From the NCBI GenBank assembly GCA_020055655.1, contig JAIPUR010000011.1, positions 1 through 64,000 of the forward strand: DNA of 64,000 bases, written 5' to 3'. The first letter of the stretch is position 1. Each line of letters opens with the position of its first letter. Below, one piece after another: positions 9,367 to 18,415 of this stretch. This stretch comes from Methanosarcinaceae archaeon. Its GTDB lineage: Archaea > Halobacteriota > Methanosarcinia > Methanosarcinales > Methanosarcinaceae. The translations under genes were made by a program, and so were the position numbers. Below the pieces are notes generated by a model. That model searched no databases. It was not told the origin of the DNA and saw only the letters and a program-made list of their open reading frames with translations.

Positions 9367-10026
9367 TCAATATTCTTCAATTAATATTGCCCGAGCTGGA
9401 GAAGCATCGCATCCCATTAATTTTAAAGGAAGACAAACGAATTCATAAATTCCTTCTTCAACTCCATTAAGATCCAGATTCTCAATTATACAGATATTAT
9501 TTTTTAAAAGCAAATGATGATTTGGGAGAGCATGATCATATTCAGGATCAATTGAAAGCATATCAATACCAACAGTTTTGAATCCTGAATTGACAAACCA
9601 TTGCCCCAATGTTCCATCGAAAAATATATTTGAACGCTGAGTTTCAGAATCCATCGATAATGATTCGGAACATGATGTTTTAAGCAACAATATAGCAGCT
9701 TTCTCTTTCTCGTGTGCAGCCACTCGTTCTAAATGAGATTCCACAACATTGCCTGAAATCACCCTATTCAGATCACCAAGGTCAAGTACCAGTGCCTTGC
9801 CATAAAAGTTATCAAGTGCTATTGTGTTGATGCTTGCCCCTCCTTCAATAATATGAGATGGGGCATCAATATGCGTACCTGTATGTGTACCCATGCTTAT
9901 TTTTGAAACAGCAAAACCATCATGCACAATAGAAGATGATCCTTTGAACGATGGTATAGGATCCCCGGGACAAATTGGCATATCCGGCGAGATACAAACT
10001 GAAATATCAATTATTCTTTTAGCCAT
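9367..10026 (-). CDS. Cyclase-family metal-dependent hydrolase (kynurenine formamidase-like)
   Basis: Member of the cyclase family (Pfam PF04199, which includes bacterial kynurenine formamidase). The metal-binding signature appears as HTGTHIDAPSHI, preceded by ISPDMPICPGDP and followed by LVLDLGD. 219 residues is normal. In methanogens the substrate is unknown; an amide or lactone hydrolase role is inferred from the family. It lies 24 bases downstream of the PHP-domain gene on the same strand and is probably co-transcribed with it. Confidence 0.85.
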   Translation of the reverse strand: MAKRIIDISVCISPDMPICPGDPIPSFKGSSSIVHDGFAVSKISMGTHTGTHIDAPSHIIEGGASINTIALDNFYGKALVLDLGDLNRVISGNVVESHLERVAAHEKEKAAILLLKTSCSESLSMDSETQRSNIFFDGTLGQWFVNSGFKTVGIDMLSIDPEYDHALPNHHLLLKNNICIIENLDLNGVEEGIYEFVCLPLKLMGCDASPARAILIEEY

Positions 10027-10050
10027 AAAATAGCCTTAAAATAACATAGG

Positions 10051-10692
10051 TCATTCCAGAAAACGAAGAGAATTATTCAGAACTGATTCTGCCTCTGATT
10101 CGGATAGACCTGATCCCATTGCTACTTTTCTTGCAAAATCACTAGTTATAAGATCTCCCGGACTATGAGCATCCGTATCAACTACAAGTGTAGCACCAAG
10201 TTCCATGCCAATCTTAGCCACATATCCATTAGTCCTATTATGCCCATTTCTTGCAGTTATCTCAAGGCAAACATCATTATCAATGGCTTTCTCAACTTCA
10301 TCATCAGTTATAAAACCGGGATGTGCAAGAATGTCAACATCTTCACACTCAACTGCAGCAGCATTTGTACCTGCTATAACTGGTTCATTTATGGTTTCAC
10401 CGTGGACTATAACTACCTCAGCACCCATTTTTTTTGCCATTGATGCCAGAGGTGCGATCTTTCGAGGAGGAACATGAGTTATTTCCACACCTGCAAATAC
10501 AGTTATTTCAAGTTCTTCTTCCAAATACTTAGCTTTCTTGACATTGCTAAGTACATGTTCAACATTGGAATAATCTACGTGGTCGGTAATACCAATGGCT
10601 CTGTAACCATGTACTACAGCTCTTCTTACAAGTTCACTTGGAATCAATTCTCCATCACTGAAGATGGTATGAGTATGCATATCTATCATCAT
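10051..10692 (-). CDS. PHP-domain phosphoesterase, histidinol-phosphatase type
   Basis: PHP-domain metal-dependent phosphoesterase of 213 residues. The N-terminal MIDMHTHTIFSDGELIPSEL carries the first metal-binding HxH, GITDHVDY the next ligands, DILAHPG another, and DTDAHSPGD the last pair. Many archaea annotate this subfamily as histidinol phosphatase, but no histidine genes are nearby, so the substrate is open. First gene of a two-gene minus-strand unit with the cyclase-family gene. Confidence 0.85.
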   Translation of the reverse strand: MMIDMHTHTIFSDGELIPSELVRRAVVHGYRAIGITDHVDYSNVEHVLSNVKKAKYLEEELEITVFAGVEITHVPPRKIAPLASMAKKMGAEVVIVHGETINEPVIAGTNAAAVECEDVDILAHPGFITDDEVEKAIDNDVCLEITARNGHNRTNGYVAKIGMELGATLVVDTDAHSPGDLITSDFARKVAMGSGLSESEAESVLNNSLRFLE

Positions 10693-10811
10693 GACACCTT
10701 ACCAGAAGCCAGTAGCTAATCGTAAAAACAATTAGCATACCTATGCGCTCCAATTACATAAATCAATTCGTAAGAATACAGACTAAAATATAGCAATTGA
10801 GAAAAGAACAC

Positions 10812-11825
10812 TTAAAGACTCTTGTATGCACGGGCAATATTTTTAATCACGCCATCATGCTCTACCGGATACTTATCCATTGTAAAAACTGCTAATGCTG
10901 CGTGATAGGAAGATACTGACTTTTCAATATTCAATTCTTTATCTTCCAGCTTTGAAATTTCGAAATAGGCATTACCAAGATTGTTTTTTACTGTTGCATA
11001 TTCCATTGGATGAGATTCAACTGTAAATACACTTAGGGCATTGTTGTAAGCTATTATTGAATTGTTAATCTCAGCAGCAACATCCTTTCTCCCTGTTTCG
11101 TATTTCGATAATTCCAGATGCACATTCCCCAGATTGTTTTGTACCCCTGCATATTCCGTTGGATAAACGTCCACCCTGAAAACACGTAGAGATTCGTCAT
11201 AAAATTCGATTGATCTTAAAAGGTCACTTGAATTCCCAACGTTATTGCCTCTTTTACGATACGCATTCCCAAGCTTATTGTTCACAGATGCAAAATACAA
11301 GGAGTCACTTGCAATAGAATAATATCCAAGAGATTTCTCGTAAGAGTCTATAGAAAGATCCAGATCATCTGCTTCATAAGTGAGTGCATAAAGTTTCAGA
11401 TAAGAATCGCCAATGTAAGATGAAATTAAAGAATGTTCAGCTGGGTCTTTTTTTTCACTGAAAAACTGCAAAGCCTGATCATAAGCACTCAGGCTATTCC
11501 TGATGTTCACAGAAGCATTTTCATAAAATGATATTTCATAATAAGTCCTCCCACGCTGATAATGATTTATCCCATATTCTTCAGGGTACTCACTTGACGA
11601 TATCATACTGAATACATTATTATAGATAGTCAGTGCTTCATCAAAATTGTTCTGTTTTCGAAATATTCCAGCCTGATGCCATTGTAATTCAATTTCTTCA
11701 AGGGTCTTTTGTTTTTGCATATACCCATTTAGAAAAAAAGAACCTGAACCTACTATAATAATAAATACAAAAAAGAGAGCTACTCGCTCAGATGTTTTTT
11801 TGGGAATAATATTGGGAAATGACAT
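10812..11825 (-). CDS. Membrane-anchored tetratricopeptide repeat protein
   Basis: 337-residue protein with one N-terminal transmembrane helix (residues about 13-31, VALFFVFIIIVGSGSFFL) followed by several TPR units. The repeats show NKLGNAYRKRG, NNLGNVHLELS and NNLGNAYFEIS at about 50-residue spacing, each followed by a helix ending near YDESLRVF / YNNALSVF / YHAALAVF. TPR arrays bind other proteins; no partner can be deduced. It stands alone on the minus strand with AT-rich flanks. Confidence 0.8.
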   Translation of the reverse strand: MSFPNIIPKKTSERVALFFVFIIIVGSGSFFLNGYMQKQKTLEEIELQWHQAGIFRKQNNFDEALTIYNNVFSMISSSEYPEEYGINHYQRGRTYYEISFYENASVNIRNSLSAYDQALQFFSEKKDPAEHSLISSYIGDSYLKLYALTYEADDLDLSIDSYEKSLGYYSIASDSLYFASVNNKLGNAYRKRGNNVGNSSDLLRSIEFYDESLRVFRVDVYPTEYAGVQNNLGNVHLELSKYETGRKDVAAEINNSIIAYNNALSVFTVESHPMEYATVKNNLGNAYFEISKLEDKELNIEKSVSSYHAALAVFTMDKYPVEHDGVIKNIARAYKSL

Positions 11826-11973
11826 TTATTCAAAATACTCCTAAAATAATGGAGATAAATTACTCCAAATATTATTCGAGCAGCAACTTAAGTAAGTACT
11901 TTAGTTAAGTATAAACTAATATAAAAAAGAACGTACTTAAAATAGAAAATATAAAAATATAAAAAAAGAAGTA

Positions 11974-12786
11974 TCAATTAGTGTTCTTTTTAAGAACTTC
12001 TGCAAATGCGAAATTAGGTTTCACATCGGTTATCTTTATATTGACTTTGTCACCAAGCTCAACATCTTTCACAAATACGACAAAGCCATCAACTGTCGCT
12101 ACCCCATCGCCATCCGAGCCAATTTCTGTGATCTCAACATCAAATTTGTTTCCTTTTTTCAATGGAGCAGAAAGGAACTTCTTACCAATGACATATATCT
12201 CAGCACTTTGTGAACGGGAAGCTTTTGGCGAATACGATTTTGTGAATGCAAAATTACGACTCAATTTATGAACAAAGCCATCGAACATATCACCCTGGAA
12301 TACTTTCGCAACAAAGTGACCACCTGGTTTTAAGATCTTTATAGCACATTCAAGAGCGCAAGTGGTAAGATCGATCGACCTTGCATGATCAAGGCTCCAG
12401 TTGCCTGAAAGATTAGGAGCAGCATCACATATCACAACTTCAACACCATCTTCACCTACTTTTTTAAGTATTTTCTCAATTGTCCTTTCAGAAGTCATGT
12501 CACCTTTTATAGTCTCAATACCTTCTATAGGAGCGATACGCTGCAAGTCAACACCAATTATATGACCATCTGTCAGCTGTTTGGCAACCTCTAGCCAACC
12601 ACCTGGTGCAGCTCCAAGATCTACAATTGAATCACCTGGTTTTATAAGTTCATGTTTTTCGTTGATCTGGAAAAGCTTATAGGCTGCCCTTGAACGAAAA
12701 CCATCTTCTTTAGCTTTCCAGTAATAAGTATCCCGCTTACCATCCTTATTTTTCCGGTAATTGCCACCTTTACGAACTCTTGCCAT
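11974..12786 (-). CDS. rlmE: rRNA 2'-O-methyltransferase RlmE/FtsJ family with C-terminal TRAM domain
   Basis: SAM-dependent 2'-O-ribose methyltransferase for 23S rRNA. N-terminal RSRAAYKLFQINEKH, SAM motif I DLGAAPGGW, catalytic Asp in VVICDAAPNLSGNW and catalytic Lys in GGHFVAKVFQG define FtsJ. The last 60 residues (FDVEITEIGSDGDGVATVDG onward) are a TRAM RNA-binding domain, typical of archaeal members. I chose the ATG at 12786 because archaeal homologues begin MAR-x-R; an upstream TTG at 12816, overlapping the previous stop, would add ten unrelated residues. Last gene of the minus-strand trio with the unknown protein and the Vms1-like factor. Confidence 0.92.
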   Translation of the reverse strand: MARVRKGGNYRKNKDGKRDTYYWKAKEDGFRSRAAYKLFQINEKHELIKPGDSIVDLGAAPGGWLEVAKQLTDGHIIGVDLQRIAPIEGIETIKGDMTSERTIEKILKKVGEDGVEVVICDAAPNLSGNWSLDHARSIDLTTCALECAIKILKPGGHFVAKVFQGDMFDGFVHKLSRNFAFTKSYSPKASRSQSAEIYVIGKKFLSAPLKKGNKFDVEITEIGSDGDGVATVDGFVVFVKDVELGDKVNIKITDVKPNFAFAEVLKKNTN

Positions 12787-12812
12787 ATGGACTACCAAAT
12801 AATATCCAAAGC

Positions 12813-13379
12813 TCAAATATCTTGTGCCGACCTCAATTGCTCAATTTTTTTACTTACAAGCTGTAAATCATTGTCCACTGAGCTCATTCCATCTGGAAGC
12901 CAGAAATCAAAATCATAATAGAGATTTAACAGTGTACTATACCTAAATTCTATTTTTGAAAACTCAGATGTATCGATATTTCGATCACTAAATGAATCAA
13001 CTTTCTCATCCAGGTGCTGCACCCTTCTCTTCAGGTTTCTACAGAACCGTTTTGATACGCTGCTAAGATCAATTTCCCTTTTTGATAGTTCAAGAGCATC
13101 TATTACTTCACTCAGTTCAAATGGAATATCAGGAAACGCATTCGGACCTGCTATGTAATAAATATCCTCACTTTGCACAGCATCCTTTACTTCCTCTGAG
13201 CTTATCATTTCCAACACATGCTCATCAACAGACTCATTACACACCTCCTCTATGCATTCAAAAGAGGGAGATTCCTCTTTTTTTGTAAAGTAAAGCTCTT
13301 TTATAACAGATTGGACCTCATCTAAGGTCAAAGCACCCATAGCATCCACAATACCTGAAAGTTCTTCTTTTGTAAGCAT
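12813..13379 (-). CDS. Conserved hypothetical protein in ribosome-associated operon
   Basis: Not recognised. The 188-residue acidic protein begins MLTKEELSGIVDAMGALTLDEV, a helical pattern, and is predicted soluble, with a helical C-terminal half containing a basic segment (SKRFCRNLKRRVQHLDEK). The ATG at 13379 is preferred over the ATG at 13394 because AGGTG lies eight bases before it; the upstream ATG overlaps the stop of the Vms1-like gene and has no ribosome binding site. Position between a peptidyl-tRNA hydrolase-like factor and an rRNA methyltransferase suggests a translation-related role, by context only. Confidence 0.75.
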   Translation of the reverse strand: MLTKEELSGIVDAMGALTLDEVQSVIKELYFTKKEESPSFECIEEVCNESVDEHVLEMISSEEVKDAVQSEDIYYIAGPNAFPDIPFELSEVIDALELSKREIDLSSVSKRFCRNLKRRVQHLDEKVDSFSDRNIDTSEFSKIEFRYSTLLNLYYDFDFWLPDGMSSVDNDLQLVSKKIEQLRSAQDI

Positions 13380-13390
13380 CGAGCCACACC

Positions 13391-14416
13391 TCATAGTTTA
13401 TACCTTCTGGAAAGATATATCTGTTTTAGTACATCTTCTGGTGGATGTTTTTCGATACGAATATCTGCATTTGAGTATAATGTTGGAATGTTCAGGTCAA
13501 TATCCTTGATAATAAGATTTGCAAGGTTCTGATCCCCTCCAATTACCAAATAATCAAATTCCTGTCCTGGATCAGTGATAATATCCCGGAGAGACTCACG
13601 GACCTTCTCTGCATGATGAACGATCTCCTCATCCCGCAGACGCTCGAAACGTCTCTGACTGAAACCTCCTTTTCCATGTTTGGATTTCACATTGCTTCGG
13701 GTAAGATCATGGGAATCCATGTGTTGAGAATCCAGAGAATAGCCCACAAATGACTCACCTGCATGGGCTACTAAAATACAAACGGATAATTCATTTGATA
13801 TTATACTGGATAATTGCTCTGTATTAAAGTTTGACCCCATGTTCCATTTGGACAGTTCAACAGGTAAAGGAGGAATTATGACCTCATTTATTAGATTCTC
13901 ACGGTCATAAAAAAGTACAAAACCATTTTGTGATTCGATCTTTTCTAAAAGGTACAGAGTATTTGCATCAATATAACGGTCCACAGCTTCGTTGGCAAAA
14001 ATACCTGAAATAGAAGCCCCATTGCGAACATACAATGTCAGGAATCTTGCATCTGGAGATCTAATTGAAGACAGAGTTGAAATATAAGCTTGCATTCTGC
14101 CAAGAGAGAGATTATCCACGTAATGGAAAGATAACTGGTCAGAGCATTTCTCTTTGCTTTTTTCAAGTTCATGCTCAAGTGTATTAATACGAGATTCAAA
14201 TGATTTAAGGGATTCTTCTGCATTTTGCTTTGCAGCCACTGCCTTTTTCTCATTTGCAGCAGAGCGTTCCAGTTTAGTGCGACATGCCTTAAGGTCGAGC
14301 TCCAGCTCGACCATATGTGACTGGAATTTATTGACCTGCTCTTCGAGCTTCTCTTTACCAGTATATTTGTTGAATAGAAAACTTACATTTTCAACAACTT
14401 TTTCCTTTTTGACCAT
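13391..14416 (-). CDS. Vms1/Ankzf1-type (VLRF1 domain) peptidyl-tRNA hydrolase-like factor
   Basis: Member of the eRF1-related VLRF1 group, whose eukaryotic members Vms1/ANKZF1 release nascent chains from stalled 60S-tRNA complexes. Residues about 20-95 form a coiled coil rich in Lys and Glu; the domain from about 105 onward has an RNase H-like beginning and the signature HGKGGFSQRRFERLR, in which Gln254 corresponds to the catalytic Gln of the loop. The C-terminal FDYLVIGGDQNLANLII resembles eRF1 domain 2/3 architecture. 341 residues. First gene of a minus-strand operon whose downstream members are an unknown protein and RlmE. Function assigned by family. Confidence 0.85.
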   Translation of the reverse strand: MVKKEKVVENVSFLFNKYTGKEKLEEQVNKFQSHMVELELDLKACRTKLERSAANEKKAVAAKQNAEESLKSFESRINTLEHELEKSKEKCSDQLSFHYVDNLSLGRMQAYISTLSSIRSPDARFLTLYVRNGASISGIFANEAVDRYIDANTLYLLEKIESQNGFVLFYDRENLINEVIIPPLPVELSKWNMGSNFNTEQLSSIISNELSVCILVAHAGESFVGYSLDSQHMDSHDLTRSNVKSKHGKGGFSQRRFERLRDEEIVHHAEKVRESLRDIITDPGQEFDYLVIGGDQNLANLIIKDIDLNIPTLYSNADIRIEKHPPEDVLKQIYLSRRYKL

Positions 14417-14546
14417 TTCATGGAAATAGACACCTACTAAATAAAAAATCTCCCATTCGAACCATGTAACACTACAATGATATAATCAGAAAACTAGAGA
14501 GTATCCAATCAATTGAACAAAAAATAGAAAAGAAAAAAAGAAGAAT

Positions 14547-15129
14547 CAGGCATCCATCGCAAGACGGAAACCTATTGTTCCTGCACCGTCACGTGAATCC
14601 TGTTTGTTACGGGATTGCTGATTCCAGAGCTTTTTCAAAGTTTGTCCAACTTCCACCTCTGACAACTCTAAGTGTACCTTCGCCCTTTTCTATTGCACGG
14701 CCATCTTCATATGAAGTCTGATATCCATCAACACAGCTATCCTCCACATATTCCATGACGTTTCCATGCATGTCATAAAGTTCCATGGGTTTGCGATTTT
14801 TCCACCAACATTTTGCAGCCTGTAATTTGCCTTTTCCTGCCCATTGAGCTTTTCTATAACTTCCTGAACCTCATTCCATGAAACACTTCCCACAGGCTGG
14901 TCCTCACCTTTTGAAGCAGACTGATTGCTATCCATTATTGCTACCCACTGGTTCTGGATTACCCCATACTTGCCTATATATCTATTCTGTTCGAATTTTG
15001 CGGATATTCTTTTTCAAAATATTCGAAAGCATCATTGTTAATGGAGCTATTGGAACTATTATGGAAACAGCCAAATCTCAGATTTATGAATGTAATGAGA
15101 AAGATAAAAAGCATGGAACGAATAACCAT
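14547..15129 (-). pseudogene. Decayed formylglycine-generating-enzyme-like (SUMF1) lipoprotein gene
   Basis: Reading the minus strand from an ATG at 15129 gives a lipoprotein signal peptide (hydrophobic run ending LRFGC) that stops at a TAG after about 52 codons. In other frames follow SUMF1-family fragments: GKYGVIQNQWVAIMDSNQS, QPVGSVSWNEVQEVIEKLNG, then ELYDMHGNVMEYVEDS, LRVVRGGSWTNFEKALESA, and finally DGAGTIGFRLAMDA with a stop at 14547. At least three frameshifts and the missing central part (no LPTEAEWEYA-like block) show it is inactive. The functional ancestor would have been a secreted FGE-like protein. Confidence 0.8.
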
Positions 15130-15234
15130 TAGCTTAAATTTACAAGTAATGTGTATACAGCATAGATAGAACTTTGCTCATCCACCCTCTTTAAATACTA
15201 AAAATCCACTTATCTTATCAAAAAAGGACAAAAT

Positions 15235-16476
15235 ATGCCAGTTATTCCTAATGAACACCCAACTATCTGGATAAAATCCACAAGGTCAGAATCATTGAAA
15301 GGCAAGACCATTGTACTTGCAGTTACAGGCAGCATTGCTGCTGTACGAAGTATTGAGCTTGCACGGGAATTCATACGCAGGGGAGCGGATGTTCATGCAA
15401 TTATAAGCAAAGCTGCCAGAGACATTATCAATCCAATGGCTCTGCATTATGCCACGGGAAACGAAGTCATCACAGATATTACTGGAAAAGTGGAGCATGT
15501 GGAATTCTTTGGAAATATGGGCAGAGCAGACCTTTTGCTCATAGCACCTGCAACGGCTAACACAATTAGCAAAGTAGCATCCGGGATAGATGATACCCCG
15601 GTAACGACTTTTGCCACCACAGCGATAGGAGCAGGCAAACCGGTGATGATAGTGCCTGCAATGCATGAAGATATGTACAATCATCCAGCCCTCCTTGAGA
15701 ACATCGAAAAAGTAAAAGGCTGGAAAATCGATCTTATTGGCCCAAGGATCGAGGAAGGCATAGCTAAGATCGCATCAAATGATGACATAGTACTTGAAGT
15801 GGAAAGAAAAATAGGCGATAACTCACTTTGCGGAAAGAAGATATTAATTACAAGCGGTGCAACTGCTGAGCCAGTCGATCCCATTAGAATTATGACAAAC
15901 AGAGCATCCGGCAGAACTGGAATTGTACTTGCCCTTGAAGCATATCGTAAAGGAGGGGACGTCACTATTGTCCACAGAAATAAGATGGAAACTGGAAATA
16001 TCAAAAATATGTTTGCCGAAAGTGCAGAGCAGATGACAGATGCAGTGCTTAGCGAGCTCAAAAAAGGATACGACCTATTGATAAGTGCTGCTGCAATCTC
16101 TGATTATACCCTTGATACAGCAGGTTCCAAGATAAAATCAGGTCAAGATCTGACAATCTCATTCAAGCCAACACGTAAACTCATAAAGGAATCCAGAAAA
16201 GCATATCCTGAGCTGAAAATAGTTGGATTCAAGGCAGAAGCTGGAATTGAAAAGGATGAGCTTCTGAAAAGAGCAAGGAAAACTCTTGATGACACAGAAC
16301 TCGATATGATAGTGGCAAATGAGGTCAGCGAGAAAGGAATGGGAACTGAGGATAATAATATTCACATAATCCATGCAAATAAGGATGAGACCATGAGTGT
16401 TTCAGGTTCTAAGAGCAAGATCGCAATTGAGCTTATAGATGCTATAGTAAAAATATTCCCTGAGGATAAACATTGA
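15235..16476 (+). CDS. coaBC: Bifunctional phosphopantothenoylcysteine decarboxylase / phosphopantothenate-cysteine ligase
   Basis: Catalyses the two CoA synthesis steps from 4'-phosphopantothenate: cysteine ligation (CoaB) and FMN-dependent decarboxylation (CoaC). The N-terminal flavoprotein half has TGSIAAVRSIELAREF, the family segment LHYATGNEVITDI, LLLIAPATANTISKVASGI and the PAMHEDMYNHP clamp; the C-terminal ligase half (from about residue 198) begins GKKILITSGATAEPVDP and has IMTNRASGRTG and ISAAAISDY. 413 residues is normal. The stop overlaps the start of the pantoate kinase gene, so the two CoA genes are translationally coupled. Confidence 0.95.
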   Translation: MPVIPNEHPTIWIKSTRSESLKGKTIVLAVTGSIAAVRSIELAREFIRRGADVHAIISKAARDIINPMALHYATGNEVITDITGKVEHVEFFGNMGRADLLLIAPATANTISKVASGIDDTPVTTFATTAIGAGKPVMIVPAMHEDMYNHPALLENIEKVKGWKIDLIGPRIEEGIAKIASNDDIVLEVERKIGDNSLCGKKILITSGATAEPVDPIRIMTNRASGRTGIVLALEAYRKGGDVTIVHRNKMETGNIKNMFAESAEQMTDAVLSELKKGYDLLISAAAISDYTLDTAGSKIKSGQDLTISFKPTRKLIKESRKAYPELKIVGFKAEAGIEKDELLKRARKTLDDTELDMIVANEVSEKGMGTEDNNIHIIHANKDETMSVSGSKSKIAIELIDAIVKIFPEDKH

Positions 16477-17369
16477 TTCCCGATGGAATGCAAGGAATTA
16501 TACTTAGTGCAAAAGCATTTGCACCGGCGCATATAACTGGTTTTTTTGAAACACATCAACATAGTAATCCTGTAATGAAAGGTTCTACAGGTTGTGGTAT
16601 TGTGCTCAATTCAGGTGTTGAGACCACAGTTACTATTGGAGAAGATATAAAGAAAACAGATATATCACTCAATGGAAAAGCTGTTTCCGGAAGCACCGTA
16701 GCCACTGTTATTGAAATGATAACGGACATTCCAGTAGCAGTACATTCTCAGGCAAATATACCCGTGGAATGCGGTCTTGGAGCATCAGGTGCCGGTGCCC
16801 TAAGCACATCCTATGCATTGAACGAGGCATTGTCCCTGAATCTCACTGCAAATAAACTAAACGAAATTGCACACGTCGCTGAAGTGAAGAACAGTAGTGG
16901 ACTTGGAGATGTAGCAGCTCAGAACATCGGCGGAATTGCTATCAGGAATTCGCCTGGTGCACCGGATATTGCCAGACATGACCGAATACCATGCCCTGAG
17001 ATAGATGTTTATTGTATTGTTCTTGGAGAGCTTCCAACTGATTCTGTGCTTGGAAATGAAGAAATGGTAGGCAGAATAAATCTAGCTGGAAGAAAAGCTA
17101 TGAATGAACTCATGAAAGCACCCAGCGTAGATAATTTCATGTCATGTTCAAAGACCTTTTGTACAGAAACGGGACTTGCAAATGAAAAAGTCATAGATAT
17201 TATTGAAGCCGTTGAGTCTATAAACGGTATGGCATCACAGGCAATGCTTGGTAATACTGTTTTTGCGATATCCAGTACAGCAACAAAGGAATTGCTCGAG
17301 CACACACTTTCTGAATTTGGAAATGTACTTCATTACAAGACAAATTCTACCACTGTAAGACTCATATGA
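16473..17369 (+). CDS. Pantoate kinase (GHMP family)
   Basis: Archaea-specific enzyme phosphorylating pantoate to 4-phosphopantoate, the first committed step of archaeal CoA synthesis. The GHMP ATP-binding motif is PVECGLGASGAGALS, preceded by KAFAPAHITGFF. 298 residues. The TTG start at 16473, overlapping the coaBC stop, is favoured by GAGGAT at 16462-16467; an ATG at 16488 has no ribosome binding site. The product feeds the phosphopantothenate synthetase encoded at 18416. Confidence 0.92.
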   Translation: MIPDGMQGIILSAKAFAPAHITGFFETHQHSNPVMKGSTGCGIVLNSGVETTVTIGEDIKKTDISLNGKAVSGSTVATVIEMITDIPVAVHSQANIPVECGLGASGAGALSTSYALNEALSLNLTANKLNEIAHVAEVKNSSGLGDVAAQNIGGIAIRNSPGAPDIARHDRIPCPEIDVYCIVLGELPTDSVLGNEEMVGRINLAGRKAMNELMKAPSVDNFMSCSKTFCTETGLANEKVIDIIEAVESINGMASQAMLGNTVFAISSTATKELLEHTLSEFGNVLHYKTNSTTVRLI

Positions 17370-17442
17370 GCGAAAGTCTATTTATGATATATATTGTATA
17401 GCTATTCAGAATTTTTTAATAATTCCAGGAGGAATAAACAAA

Positions 17443-18387
17443 ATGGTAATGGACGACGGATGGGATCCCAAACCACCAAAAGGTGGACCGGATATCCCGA
17501 TAAAAGAAATACCTGAAATATTCACCAAAATATTCAGGTCCCTTGCAATTGTTTTTGTAATACTGATATTGTTTTCAGTAATGTTCGGTTCTCTCTTTGT
17601 TTCTGTTGGAGCAGGAGAAGTAGGAGTAAAGTTCAACCAGTTTGGCGGAGTTGAAGGAGACGAACTTGGCGAAGGTTTGCATATCGTACCTCCATGGGTA
17701 AGTGTGACCAAGTATTCAGTACAAAGTGAAACTTATACCATGAGCTCGAAGACATCCGAAGGTCAGATAGTCGGAGATGACCAGATACAGGCACTTACAC
17801 AGGAAGGTCTGACACTTGGAATGGACATCACAGTCAGATACAGAGTTATTCCGGATTATGCAAGCAACATCCACCAGAAACTTGGTATGAACTATGCTGA
17901 AAAAATCATTCGCCCAACGATAAAATCAGCCATTCGAGAAGAAGTATCCAGTAAGAAAGCTCTTCAGGTATATGGAGAGGAAAGACAACTTGTTGCTGGA
18001 GAAATGCAGGAGAACATGGAAAAATCATTGCAAAAGGACGGTATAATCGTTGAAGAAGTACTTCTCCGAAATGTTGTTTTGCCAACAAGAGTTGCGGAGG
18101 CTATCGAGTCTAAACTCCAGGCTGACCAGGATGCTCAGAGAATGGTGTTCGTGAAGCTGAAAGAAGAACTTGAAGCTGAGAGAAAGATCATTGAAGCCAA
18201 CGGTCATGCAAATGCAACTGTTGCAAGAGCACGTGGTGAGGCTGAAGCATTGGGCATCATCAACGCGGAAATTGCAAAGAATCCGAAGCTTATCAACTAC
18301 AAGTATATTGAGATGCTTCAGGGCCAGGAAATTCAGACAATGATAGTTCCTGCAGACCAGGGATTGATACTGGATACTGGAAATTAA
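17443..18387 (+). CDS. SPFH / Band 7 (prohibitin-like) membrane protein
   Basis: Membrane scaffold protein of 314 residues. A Pro/Gly-rich cytoplasmic N-terminus and one transmembrane helix (residues about 29-50) precede the SPFH domain (VSVGAGEVGVKFNQFGGVEGDELGEG, then a long coiled coil ARARGEAEALGI-type region). Strong ribosome binding site AGGAGG before ATG 17443. Such proteins form oligomeric rings in membranes, often with proteases; here it lies between the CoA genes for pantoate kinase and phosphopantothenate synthetase, with 73- and 28-base gaps. No functional link to CoA is evident. Confidence 0.9.
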   Translation: MVMDDGWDPKPPKGGPDIPIKEIPEIFTKIFRSLAIVFVILILFSVMFGSLFVSVGAGEVGVKFNQFGGVEGDELGEGLHIVPPWVSVTKYSVQSETYTMSSKTSEGQIVGDDQIQALTQEGLTLGMDITVRYRVIPDYASNIHQKLGMNYAEKIIRPTIKSAIREEVSSKKALQVYGEERQLVAGEMQENMEKSLQKDGIIVEEVLLRNVVLPTRVAEAIESKLQADQDAQRMVFVKLKEELEAERKIIEANGHANATVARARGEAEALGIINAEIAKNPKLINYKYIEMLQGQEIQTMIVPADQGLILDTGN

Positions 18388-18415
18388 AAAAATAGATCTG
18401 GAGGAAAATAGATCA

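Noticed and set aside
11885-11912. ACTTAA/TTAAGT palindromic stretch upstream of the TPR gene
   Set aside because: Low-complexity AT-rich DNA where such pairs are expected by chance.
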